Shown: positions 43,511 through 51,489, numbered from the stretch's first letter. The stretch is DNA of 64,000 bases from Aquimarina sp. RZ0 (GCF_008370685.1 NZ_VTZU01000023.1:23351-87350), one strand, 5' to 3'. Numbers and translations: made by a program. Notes: a model not told the origin generated them from the sequence alone.

Positions 43511-45703
43511 TTAAATCTTAATCATTTTGGATACTAATTCGTTCTTAGTATCATTAAAAAGCTGAAGAATATAGTTGCCTTTTGCAATAGAGTGTAGGTT
43601 TACTTTAGTATTAGATCGACTTACGGATTGTGAAAAAACAAGCGTACCAGAAATAGTAAATATTTTTAGTTGAAAAGTTCCAGGACCTAAGCCACTAATA
43701 GTAACTTCTTCTTTAAAAGGATTCGGAGAGAATTCTACGGTATTTTCAATTTCTCCATTAAACTCTTCTGTAGAAAGTACTCTGTCTATAGGTTTTTCAA
43801 AATTAAAAACCTGCATGGCTATACTCGAGATAGTACCTCCGGTGTCTGGAAAAGTCAAACTAATTTCATTAGTATTTTGTAGCAGGTCAAAAGGAATGGG
43901 AACCTCGATTACTCCAAAAAAACGATTTCGGGTTTTCTGATCATACCCTTTCCAGTCTTCGGCCATAGTAATTACTTGATCATTAACTTTTAGTATTGGT
44001 AAAAGTGATTGCCCATGATCACGGCCCAACCCAATTCTGAGTACTGCCTCTCCTGTATTTTCGATTTGGACATTGTCTATAGTAAATGTTGTTTCATTGT
44101 TTGCCGAGATGGGTTGCAGGTATGTATTGGCATAGTATTTCTTTTCTGTCGATACATTGGTCATTTCAATTGGATCTCTCAAGATGTATTCGAGGATTAC
44201 TGTAGCTTCTTTGCCTATCAAAATTTCCTGTAAGTTCACATTGTCATTTTGATCTAAAACAGGAGTTCCACTATCATTTGCATATAAGTGTCTATATTTT
44301 ACATCCGTAATATTAGCAGCATTGAGTGCAGGAATATTTAGATTCACCGTTATTTTTTCGTGTTCCAGATTATTCATAATAACATACGCCTTAGTTCCCT
44401 CTGTATACGCATCAATTAATAAGTCGGGATCATTTGCCTGGCTATCAACCCGTGTTCCTTTGATATTAGACCATAATTCAAAAAACTTTACAAGTTCTGT
44501 ATACACCCATTCTTCTCCAGTCTCACCCTCTAATTCTTTTTTCTGCCTTAATAACCGATAGCTATACGTGAAGTTATCGGGACTTTGCCACCATTGTGCT
44601 TTTAATATCATAAATGGGATTGCACTTATGATATGATCCTGACGTTCCATAAGTTGCATCATCATCGAAGAGAACGAACGTATATTGAACCAGTCTCTTT
44701 CTTTATTATAAGGACCATTTAGCGGGCGACCTAACCAGCCATATTCAGAAATACTTAAGGGCTTGACTTCTCCTAGTTTCAGGTGGCTATAATGTTCTAC
44801 CATATCCAGAATAGCTTCCATATTACTTCCTTTACGCTGTGCTTCTTTGCTTAGATCATCTTCTCCCAAAAAATCATACAGATGCAGGGAGAAAAAATCC
44901 ATATCAGTACCCGCTTCATCAATAAACAGTTTCCAATTATTTCTCCAGTGGTTAAAATTTCCATCCTCATAGGCTGGGTGAGCAGCAGAATATCCGCCGA
45001 CTTTTACTGTAGGGTTTAATGATTTTATTTTTTGAGCAACTACCTTGTGCATCTGTGTTATGTTCTCTCTTGTGGTGCCCAGATTATTTGCTTTTACAAA
45101 CGGTTCATTCATCACTTCTATATATTGAGGTTGCGGTTTTCCTGTCTGCCCGCCTTCCCCAAAAAATTCCTTAATATAAGTAGCATAAAATTCTGCAACG
45201 GCATCATAATTTTCGTATGCCCAGGGGTCGCTATCAGAACAACAAGAACTGGAGCGGGTCATTTGTCCGTTGGGGTACATAGGGATCGGTTGTCCGCCAA
45301 ACATCATATTCTTATAACGATTTTCGAACTCATGAGGAGCTGTTTTTTGGGCATAAGAATTTTTTGAAGATGTTCCCTTCTGTCGTAAAACATCCAAATC
45401 AGGCCACCCGGATCTAGTAGGATCTTCTGATGATTGATCAAACTCCCAGACGAGCCCTCCATTGTTTCTTCCCAGATATACATCATAATCATCAAGAAAT
45501 TGCTTGCGTTGGGATTCACTATCCCATTCGTTGTCATCGATATCAGCATGAAGAATTATAAACTTGCTTCTATCAAACTCTGAAACTCCATTGACACTAT
45601 GTTTTACATCTAGATTAACTTCTGCGCTAATAATTTGCTGCGCTTTGATGTTGCTTGCCGATAAGCATACCAGCAAGAATAAAAGTATTTTTTTCATAAC
45701 CAT
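43511..45703 (-). CDS. Secreted GH86-like beta-agarase or beta-porphyranase with T9SS domain
   Basis: Exported enzyme expected to cut red-algal galactans. Signal peptide of about 21 residues (SASNIKAQ). The catalytic TIM barrel (about 30-400) resembles GH86: NGVSEFDRSKFIILHADIDD opening, GRNNGGLVWEF, QYIEVMNEPFVKANN with the likely acid/base Glu (residue 200), VKVGGYSAAHPAYED, DFFSLHLYDFLGE, and LSISEYGWLG with the likely nucleophile Glu (residue 320). Two beta-sandwich domains follow (about 400-650), again as in GH86 porphyranases. A T9SS sorting domain closes the protein (EFSPNPFKEEVTISG). The family call rests on motif order recalled, so GH86 is likely but the agar/porphyran choice is open. 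Confidence 0.78.
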   Translation of the reverse strand: MVMKKILLFLLVCLSASNIKAQQIISAEVNLDVKHSVNGVSEFDRSKFIILHADIDDNEWDSESQRKQFLDDYDVYLGRNNGGLVWEFDQSSEDPTRSGWPDLDVLRQKGTSSKNSYAQKTAPHEFENRYKNMMFGGQPIPMYPNGQMTRSSSCCSDSDPWAYENYDAVAEFYATYIKEFFGEGGQTGKPQPQYIEVMNEPFVKANNLGTTRENITQMHKVVAQKIKSLNPTVKVGGYSAAHPAYEDGNFNHWRNNWKLFIDEAGTDMDFFSLHLYDFLGEDDLSKEAQRKGSNMEAILDMVEHYSHLKLGEVKPLSISEYGWLGRPLNGPYNKERDWFNIRSFSSMMMQLMERQDHIISAIPFMILKAQWWQSPDNFTYSYRLLRQKKELEGETGEEWVYTELVKFFELWSNIKGTRVDSQANDPDLLIDAYTEGTKAYVIMNNLEHEKITVNLNIPALNAANITDVKYRHLYANDSGTPVLDQNDNVNLQEILIGKEATVILEYILRDPIEMTNVSTEKKYYANTYLQPISANNETTFTIDNVQIENTGEAVLRIGLGRDHGQSLLPILKVNDQVITMAEDWKGYDQKTRNRFFGVIEVPIPFDLLQNTNEISLTFPDTGGTISSIAMQVFNFEKPIDRVLSTEEFNGEIENTVEFSPNPFKEEVTISGLGPGTFQLKIFTISGTLVFSQSVSRSNTKVNLHSIAKGNYILQLFNDTKNELVSKMIKI

Positions 45704-45907
45704 GAATTTTTTGTTGAATCTAGTAGTAAAACTAAATGATTATTATAAGAATAAGCTTAGGGTAACTCATTGGATTGTAGTGTATATGTTTATTTCTATA
45801 GCACGAATGGTTTTTAGTTTTATTTTCTGAATACAGGCATAGAATATGGGAAGAATGGATAGAAATTACAATGTACACGTATATAAGAGATAACCACTAA
45901 TTATGTA

Positions 45908-46028
45908 ATACGATTTACGGATGAGAATTTCGTAAAAATAATGGCAAGGATTTTTCGCTAGATTGATGAAGAAAATATAGTAGAAAAAGAATGTCATTAG
46001 ATGCGAAATTTTTATTCGTAAATCGTAT
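45908..46028 (-). repeat. Palindromic interspersed element, copy P3
   Basis: A 121-bp element with well-kept ends: ATACGATTTACGGATGAG at the left, and at the right, read on the other strand, ATACGATTTACGAATAAA. Over its length it is almost identical to P1 in reverse orientation, but lacks the inner about 40-base hairpin of P1. It is the most compact form and may be the ancestral one. Confidence 0.75.
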
Positions 46029-46156
46029 AACAACTTCTTAAAAGTATAAAAACGGGAAGTAAATGCTTATTACGACATTGACGATGCATACGCTCTATAT
46101 CAGTCTTCTGAACCTTGATTTTTATGAGAAAATTTACGGTTTACACGTATTTAGAA

Positions 46157-46190
46157 ATTGATAGATTAACTATCAATTCAATTATCTTTG
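46157..46190 (+). promoter_or_regulatory. tssD promoter with embedded palindrome
   Basis: TTG (46158-46160) and TATCTTTG (46183-46190, fits TAnnTTTG) are 22 bases apart. Between and over them is a perfect palindrome, ATTGATAG and CTATCAAT with five bases between (46157-46177). The tssD GTG start follows 22 bases after the -7 element. A repressor bound to the palindrome would block the promoter. Confidence 0.6.
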
Positions 46191-46212
46191 AACTCTTAAA
46201 AATCAAAACATT

Positions 46213-46926
46213 GTGAGCATACAGGTAACACTATTTGTAGATGATCAAGAATTTCGTGTCTTAGATTTCTTTTTCGGTTTCTTTCAAGATTCAGATTATA
46301 CAGGTCGCCCCAGCAGCAAACCTACTGCAGATCCTTTTAAATTTACGGTAGAAGCCAGTAAGGACACTACTTTTTTTGAATGGGCAATACATCCTACCAT
46401 GCAGAAAAAGCGTGTAAAAATTGTTTTTTCTCCTGTCCATGGGATGAGCAAAAGTACTACCATTGAGTTGCTGGATGTGCATTGTACCTATTGTAATTAT
46501 CTTTATACGGCAACAGGCAGTCAACCATTTGTAGAAAATTTTAACCTGTCTCCAGCAACAATTATACGTGATGGTCAGGTACTCATGAAGAGACATTGGG
46601 CAGTTACTGATCCTGCAATGCAACATATACAACCCATAGAGCGAGAAACAGAAGATACTGAACCGCGGATAGTAAAACAGTATATCACGGATCGTAATGA
46701 TACTGAATTAGAGGATTACGAGCGCGGACAAGAAATTTATTGCGTAGTTGAATCAGAAAACATGAATAATAAAAATATTGATATAGACCTATCACAGTTT
46801 GAAGTATCACTTTTGTATCGGGGTGCAATACTAAAGGATAACATTTTGAAAGATTATGTTATAAGTACAGAAGAAGAAAAAATACCATTACAAGTAATCT
46901 CAGAAGATCACGAAGATGAGCAATAA
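46213..46926 (+). CDS. tssD: Type VI secretion tube protein TssD (Hcp) with C-terminal extension
   Basis: Bacteroidota-type Hcp, the ring-forming tube and effector carrier of T6SS subtype iii. Residues 1-130 match the family: VDDQEFRVLDFFFGFFQDSD, TGRPSSKPTADPFKFTVEAS, DTTFFEWAIHPTMQKKRVKI, and LDVHCTYCNYLYTATG. Normal TssD stops near residue 130; this one continues for about 105 more residues (from HWAVTDPAMQ) with an acidic linker and a beta-rich part (RGQEIYCVVESENMNNKN). The extension probably holds the cargo encoded next: the stop overlaps the toxin start by 11 bases. The start is GTG; no ATG is available. Confidence 0.88.
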   Translation: MSIQVTLFVDDQEFRVLDFFFGFFQDSDYTGRPSSKPTADPFKFTVEASKDTTFFEWAIHPTMQKKRVKIVFSPVHGMSKSTTIELLDVHCTYCNYLYTATGSQPFVENFNLSPATIIRDGQVLMKRHWAVTDPAMQHIQPIERETEDTEPRIVKQYITDRNDTELEDYERGQEIYCVVESENMNNKNIDIDLSQFEVSLLYRGAILKDNILKDYVISTEEEKIPLQVISEDHEDEQ

Positions 46927-48037
46927 GTATAAGGATCAATACGGTACGAATATTATTAAAATCATTTACAAAGGTAAAGTAATCAGTCAGGCAGCTATGA
47001 AAGTACAGCTTGGCGGGGGTGATGTGATTGATAAGCCTGTACAAACGAATATTACTTATACCGATGATGACCGTAAAGGATTAATGCATATCAATCATCA
47101 GGCGATTGTCGTGGGAGAAAGCGTCGCACAGGTAAAACGCTCTACCACTGCAAAAGTAACCGATAAAGGAACGATACTGGTAAGTCAGGTAAAATCAGAA
47201 ATCTCATCAAGGGGGGAAGAGGTATATTTCTATGACAATTCTTTAGGTACCTGGGAAGGGAGTTTGGCAGATGCACAACGCTTATTCCCAAATGTGAATT
47301 TTTCAGAGTTGCATGTCCCTGATATTGTAGACCGTAGCAATCCAGAATTTGCAAACTATACTATTGTTTCATCAGATCAAGCGGTGTTCTGGCAAGAAAT
47401 AAGCAAGTATGATGCAGAAGAACATGGCGGAAATCCTACGACCTGGGACAATTGGGCTGATAGTTTACAAACAGGATTGGATATTGCTGGGCTTGTTCCG
47501 GGATTAGGAGAAATTGCAGATTTAGCCAATGGTTGTATATCTTTGGCTCGCGGTAATTATGGTGATGCAGCATTGAGTTTTGCGGCAATGGTTCCGGGTT
47601 TTGGAATGTTTGCCACTGCTGCAAAAAAAACAAAACAAGTCTATGAAAAGACAAAAAAACTAGAAGGTGTTTATGATTTTGTTATCAAAAATGCTGATGG
47701 TCTACAAAATTATGTAGGGCAATCTAAAGATATTTTTAAAAGAACTCAACAGCATTTTGGTAAAAGAGGTAAATTAAATTTTGATCAGCTTATTGAAAGC
47801 CCAGTTATTTATAAAATGGCTGGCTCTACAAAAAAGCAGAGAGAGATTTATGAACAGTTTATTATAAATGAAAAATATGGAGGTGTTGTAAAGAATTCAA
47901 ATGTATTTAAAAAGCTTTTAAATAAAATAAACCCTGTTGGAGGAAGATTTGATTTAAATTCTATCGAAGGGTCAAAAGAGTTAAAAGAAAAAGCTTTAAA
48001 AATTGCAAAGGAATACAATTTACCAAACGAATTTTGA
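46916..48037 (+). CDS. T6SS polymorphic toxin with GIY-YIG nuclease tip
   Basis: Predicted effector carried by the preceding TssD. Residues 1-92 are a beta-rich adaptor of no known family. Residues 93-229 are a conserved middle region ending in a hydrophobic, Gly-rich pre-toxin segment (LDIAGLVPGLGEIADLANG then SFAAMVPGFG), similar to PT-TG/pre-toxin linkers. Residues about 243-373 are a GIY-YIG-like nuclease: GVYDFVIKNADGLQNYVGQS gives the Y and Y-V-G strands, and DIFKRTQQHF carries the catalytic Arg. AGSTKKQREIYEQFII then holds the metal-binding Glu, and KINPVGGRFDLNS is conserved with the second cassette. It would cut DNA or RNA of a rival cell. The following LRR gene is the likely immunity gene. 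Activity is inferred from motifs. Confidence 0.8.
   Translation: MSNKYKDQYGTNIIKIIYKGKVISQAAMKVQLGGGDVIDKPVQTNITYTDDDRKGLMHINHQAIVVGESVAQVKRSTTAKVTDKGTILVSQVKSEISSRGEEVYFYDNSLGTWEGSLADAQRLFPNVNFSELHVPDIVDRSNPEFANYTIVSSDQAVFWQEISKYDAEEHGGNPTTWDNWADSLQTGLDIAGLVPGLGEIADLANGCISLARGNYGDAALSFAAMVPGFGMFATAAKKTKQVYEKTKKLEGVYDFVIKNADGLQNYVGQSKDIFKRTQQHFGKRGKLNFDQLIESPVIYKMAGSTKKQREIYEQFIINEKYGGVVKNSNVFKKLLNKINPVGGRFDLNSIEGSKELKEKALKIAKEYNLPNEF
47192..47604 (+). repeat. 413-bp direct repeat in the toxin mid-region (copy 1)
   Basis: The stretch from the codon AAA of K-S-E-I-S-S to the last Gly of M-V-P-G-F-G recurs with few substitutions and no gap at 48925-49337; its first 150 bases recur a third time at 50615-50764. 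Downstream of it the sequences diverge sharply into different toxin tips. It is the expected homology arm for swapping tips. Confidence 0.88.
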
Positions 48038-48054
48038 ACTAACAATTAATTAAT

Positions 48055-48921
48055 ATGTATTTGACAGGAAATGAAAAAGATCCTTATCTAAGGATTAAGT
48101 CTAATTCAAATTTAAATGAAGTTAAAGAAGAGTTTTTAACTGGAAAATATAGTGTTCGTTTATCAGAAGAATTTTCAGAAGAATTTTTAGAAGAATTTAT
48201 GCGTAAATTTTACAAAATAAATTCCCTGAATTTATCTGATTGTTACAATTACAAAGTAAAGAATTCTTTTGTTTATGCAATGCAAAACTTAAATTCTCTC
48301 TCAATTTCGGTTTGGAAAGATACCGATTTTATATTGGATTGTACTACTCTTCCAAAGTCAATCACTACTCTTTGGTTTACAGTATACACAAAAAAAAAAA
48401 TAATCAATTTAGATTCTATAAATAGTCATGTTGAAAATTTAATAATTTCAGGATTTGACGAAAAAGACCTTATAAAGCTAAGTAACCTTACTAATCTAAA
48501 AAGCCTAAGTTTTGCTACTGCAAAAATCAAATCTTTGAAGGGAATAGAAAAGCTTACAAAGCTTGAGTACCTATCCTTAGGTGGTGTAAGGAGTCTTACT
48601 GATATTACCGATATTACAACCTTACAAAAGCTAGAGCGATTAGAGTTTGATATCTGTTGGAAGCTTAAAGATTTTAGTGCTATCGGAGAATTAAAAGCAC
48701 TTAAAGAGTTAAAATTATTAGACTGTAAAAACCTGGAAAGTATCAAATTTGTTAAAGGCTTACCCAATTTAAAAAGCCTTTCTACTTTGGGAACTACGAT
48801 CATCAATGACTTTGATACTACACCAGCCGAACACGTACCCATATTTTTTGGTAGTCAGTATAAAAAATATAACAAACAATATCCCGAGAAAGAAATTCAT
48901 AAAAAGTTGGATGAATTGTAA
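48055..48921 (+). CDS. Leucine-rich-repeat protein, presumed immunity protein 1
   Basis: A cytoplasmic 288-residue protein without signal peptide. From about residue 85 it consists of LRR units of the SDS22/internalin kind (DLIKLSNLTNLKSLSFATAK, SLKGIEKLTKLEYLSLGGVR, LTDITDITTLQKLERL, and so on). The first about 132 residues are unique to this copy; the last about 156 are almost identical to the second LRR gene. Its place directly behind a nuclease toxin (17 bases) and the matching change of its N-terminal part with the toxin tip point to an immunity role, with the variable half giving specificity. LRR immunity proteins are little described, so this remains inference. Confidence 0.75.
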   Translation: MYLTGNEKDPYLRIKSNSNLNEVKEEFLTGKYSVRLSEEFSEEFLEEFMRKFYKINSLNLSDCYNYKVKNSFVYAMQNLNSLSISVWKDTDFILDCTTLPKSITTLWFTVYTKKKIINLDSINSHVENLIISGFDEKDLIKLSNLTNLKSLSFATAKIKSLKGIEKLTKLEYLSLGGVRSLTDITDITTLQKLERLEFDICWKLKDFSAIGELKALKELKLLDCKNLESIKFVKGLPNLKSLSTLGTTIINDFDTTPAEHVPIFFGSQYKKYNKQYPEKEIHKKLDEL

Positions 48922-49074
48922 ATAAAATCCGAAATCTCATCAAGAGGGGAAGAGGTATATTTCTATGATAATTCATTAGGTACTTGGGAAGGGAGTTTGG
49001 CAGATGCACAACGCTTATTCCCAAATGTAAATTTTTCAGAGTTACATGTCCCTGATATTGTAGACCGTAGCAAT
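48453..49074 (+). repeat. 622-bp direct repeat spanning LRR 3' half and start of toxin cassette (copy 1)
   Basis: Begins ATTTGACGAAAAAGACC inside the LRR gene and runs through its stop codon into the next toxin cassette up to GTAGACCGTAGCAAT. Copy 2 is 50143-50764, the same length and nearly identical. Together with the 413-bp repeat it shows that the array grew by whole-unit duplication or recombination. Confidence 0.9.
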
Positions 49075-49337
49075 CCAGAATTTGCAAACTATACTATTGT
49101 CTCACCAGATCAAGCGGTGTTCTGGCAAGAAATAAGCAAGTATGATGCAGAAGAACATGGCGGAAATCCTACGACCTGGGACAATTGGGCTGATAGTTTA
49201 CAAACAGGATTGGATATTGCAGGGCTTGTTCCGGGATTAGGAGAAATTGCAGATTTAGCCAATGGTTGTATATCTTTGGCTCGCGGTAATTATGGCGATG
49301 CAGCATTGAGTTTTGCGGCAATGGTTCCGGGTTTTGG
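48925..49337 (+). repeat. 413-bp direct repeat in the toxin mid-region (copy 2)
   Basis: Matches 47192-47604 base for base apart from scattered substitutions. The sequence diverges immediately after GGTTTTGG. Confidence 0.88.
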
Positions 49338-49788
49338 TGCAGCAGCTACTATTGCAAAACAAGCAAAGAAATTAGGGAAAGTAGTTGATAATAAAGGGGT
49401 TTATGATCTTATTGTCAAAAATGCAGATGATCTGGAACAAGCCTATGTAGGTCAATCAAAGAACATTTTTAAGAGACTTAAACAACATTTTGGGAAAAAT
49501 GGTAAATTGAAAAGTGCACAAGAAGTAATAGGAGGAGTTACTCATAAGATGGCAGGATCTACAAAATTTGAGCGTGAAATTTATGAACAATTTATAATTT
49601 TAGAAAAATATAGAAAGAATGCGATTAAAGATAGTAGTTTATGGAAAAAACTTCTAAATAAAGTAAATCCTGTAGGAGGTAGATTTAACCTTAATACTCC
49701 ACAAGGCAGGGATAAATTTTATAAAATGGCGGAAGAAATAGCAGATAAATATGATTTACCTAAAACATTTACAAAGGTTTTTGATTAA
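48925..49788 (+). pseudogene. Orphan toxin-tip cassette 2 (GIY-YIG type), no N-terminal adaptor
   Basis: 287 in-frame codons beginning one codon after the upstream LRR stop, without a normal start codon; the first possible start (TTG, 48997) lies inside the conserved region. The first 413 bases repeat the middle of the intact toxin. The tip then differs: GVYDLIVKNADDLEQAYVGQ and NIFKRLKQHF (GIY-YIG), GSTKFEREIYEQFIILEKY, KVNPVGGRFNLNT and an extended C-terminus. It cannot be exported as it stands, but recombination with the intact toxin would yield a new full-length effector. This is the arrangement of orphan tips in Rhs and CDI loci. It might be expressed from an internal start. Confidence 0.82.
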
Positions 49789-49798
49789 AATATAAAAA

Positions 49799-50611
49799 AT
49801 GGATATCAGAGAAGGAGCAGATTTTAATGCTGCAAAAAAATACTACATTGATAATAATGAAGGGATAAATATATCCCGAGAGATACAAAACTCTAACTTT
49901 TTTGAACAATTTTTAAAATACTTTGGTGATATAGAAAGTCTAGGTATGTCTGCTTATGGGGATGGAGTATCTTATGATTTTTTGTATCAAATGCAAAATT
50001 TAAAATCACTAGATCTACATACAATGTATGATATAAATTTTGAACGTTTAAGAAGCTTAGAAACCTTGTCAGTTTGGTGGAATAAAAAAACGATAAATAA
50101 CTTTGATGCTCTTTTGAAGTTAGAAAATTTACAAATTATAGAATTTGACGAAAAAGACCTTATAAAACTAAGTAACCTTACTAATCTAAAAAGCCTAAGT
50201 TTTGCTACTGCAAAAATCAAATCTTTGAAGGGAATAGAAAAGCTTACAAAGCTTGAGTACCTATCCTTAGGTGGTGTAAGGAGTTTAACAGATATTACCG
50301 ATATTACAACCTTACAAAAGCTAGAGCGATTAGAGTTTGATATCTGTTGGAAGCTTAAAGATTTTAGTGCTATCGGAGAATTAAAAGCACTTAAAGAGTT
50401 AAAATTATTAGACTGTAAAAACCTGGAAAGTATCAAATTTGTTAAAGGCTTACCCAATTTAAAAAGCCTTTCTACTTTGGGAACTACGATCATCAATGAC
50501 TTTGATACTACACCAGCCGAACACGTACCCATATTTTTTGGTAGTCAGTATAAAAAATATAACAAACAATATCCCGAGAAAGAAATTCATAAAAAGTTGG
50601 ATGAATTGTAA
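49799..50611 (+). CDS. Leucine-rich-repeat protein, presumed immunity protein 2
   Basis: 270 residues, cytoplasmic. The N-terminal about 115 residues differ from the first LRR protein (IREGADFNAAKKYYIDNN, then LGMSAYGDGVSYDFLYQM), while the rest is nearly identical, including the final KKYNKQYPEKEIHKKLDEL. It starts 10 bases after orphan toxin tip 2. It may be kept under selection to protect against the cognate toxin of relatives even though its own toxin is silent. That role is inferred. Confidence 0.75.
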   Translation: MDIREGADFNAAKKYYIDNNEGINISREIQNSNFFEQFLKYFGDIESLGMSAYGDGVSYDFLYQMQNLKSLDLHTMYDINFERLRSLETLSVWWNKKTINNFDALLKLENLQIIEFDEKDLIKLSNLTNLKSLSFATAKIKSLKGIEKLTKLEYLSLGGVRSLTDITDITTLQKLERLEFDICWKLKDFSAIGELKALKELKLLDCKNLESIKFVKGLPNLKSLSTLGTTIINDFDTTPAEHVPIFFGSQYKKYNKQYPEKEIHKKLDEL

Positions 50612-50764
50612 ATAAAATCCGAAATCTCATCAAGAGGGGAAGAGGTATATTTCTATGATAATTCATTAGGTACTTGGGAAGGGAGTTTGGCAGATGCACA
50701 ACGCTTATTCCCAAATGTAAATTTTTCAGAGTTACATGTCCCTGATATTGTAGACCGTAGCAAT
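50143..50764 (+). repeat. 622-bp direct repeat (copy 2), ends at the island junction
   Basis: Same length as 48453-49074 with only a few substitutions. It stops abruptly at GTAGACCGTAGCAAT, where sequence of an unrelated minus-strand gene begins. Confidence 0.9.
50615..50764 (+). pseudogene. Third toxin cassette, 150-bp remnant
   Basis: Fifty codons repeating K-S-E-I-S-S to D-R-S-N of the toxin middle region, directly after the second LRR stop. The rest of the cassette is missing; the sequence switches to the 3' side of a gene on the other strand. It is the trace of a further toxin-immunity unit lost by deletion or never acquired. Confidence 0.85.
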
Positions 50765-51047
50765 TGGAATGTCCACTACCCATACCTTTTGTGGTCATTA
50801 CAATATTATTAAAGTCAACTTTTGAATATTTACCATTATTAAATAATTCTTTAAGCTTATCTCCGACTACTTTGGACATAGTATTAGAAAATTGATGAGC
50901 TATATCTGATCCATTTATAAATTCTTTTCCTTCATATTGACCACTACATTCGTTTTCCGAACATTTTATAGAATCACTATTGTTTTCCATACTTTGGAAA
51001 GATAGCATAAAAAAGATGGATAAAATAAAGATGATAAATTGCTTCAT
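50765..51047 (-). pseudogene. 3'-truncated gene for a small exported protein (possible immunity protein)
   Basis: About 94 codons are genuine: a signal peptide (MKQFIIFILSIFFMLSFQ), then a short domain with GQYEGKEFINGSDIAHQF and NIVMTTKGMGSGHS. At the junction with the third toxin remnant the frame runs into antisense of that remnant and stays open to 50508 by chance. The true C-terminus is lost. It is the last gene of the minus-strand effector module, the usual place for a periplasmic immunity protein. No family was recognised. Confidence 0.6.
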
Positions 51048-51056
51048 ATGGTTTTA

Positions 51057-51488
51057 CTATAGATCTAATCCAAATGAATAAGTGTCCGAAATTTTATCAC
51101 AGTCCATAGTATCAAAAACTATATCAAACATAAATTCTATGGAGAAAAAACCACTTATTAAGATAGTGAATATTGCAAGAGCAATAAACCATTTTTTACT
51201 TTGGAAAATAGTTTTTGATTTTTTAAAAATTATCAGAACGAGGAAAAACAAAATAGCTGTTATTACGTAAGATAACGTGAAATCTATTAGAAACATTTTA
51301 ATATCTACTAACTTGCTTAAAGAGGAAACGGGATTGGACATATTCCATATAACAATATTTCCGTATCCTAGTCCGATTGGATCTCCATCACAAAGAAGTT
51401 CTGATCTACCTGAAAATGTAGTAAACCATATTAAAGTAAAAAATAGGATTACTACAAATGTTTTGATGTTTATTTGAATATTTTTCAT
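51057..51488 (-). CDS. Small membrane protein in the second effector module
   Basis: 143 residues with three hydrophobic helices (about 10-27, 68-92 and 105-127) and a cysteine-containing loop (SGRSELLCDGDPIGLGYGN). No family recognised. It begins one base after the phosphodiester-glycosidase-like gene and ends nine bases before the truncated exported-protein gene, so all three are cotranscribed. Membrane proteins in this position are often immunity proteins against cell-envelope effectors; that is the working guess here. Confidence 0.6.
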   Translation of the reverse strand: MKNIQINIKTFVVILFFTLIWFTTFSGRSELLCDGDPIGLGYGNIVIWNMSNPVSSLSKLVDIKMFLIDFTLSYVITAILFFLVLIIFKKSKTIFQSKKWFIALAIFTILISGFFSIEFMFDIVFDTMDCDKISDTYSFGLDL

Positions 51489-51489
51489 T

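Larger units (their letters stand above)
45704..46212. other. Divergent intergenic region with palindromic element
   Basis: About 510 bases between the agarase-like gene and the tssD gene, with copy P3 of the palindromic element in the middle and the tssD promoter region at the right end. No gene seen. Confidence 0.45.

Noticed and set aside
48426..48842. Minus-strand frame of 138 codons under the LRR gene (also at 49987-50532)
   Set aside because: Mirror image of the LRR coding sequence. It is repeated only because the LRR genes are repeated.
50508..50764. C-terminal part of a 179-codon minus-strand frame
   Set aside because: It is antisense to the third toxin remnant and the end of the second LRR gene; the same antisense residues recur in the other cassette copies, so it is an artefact of the junction.
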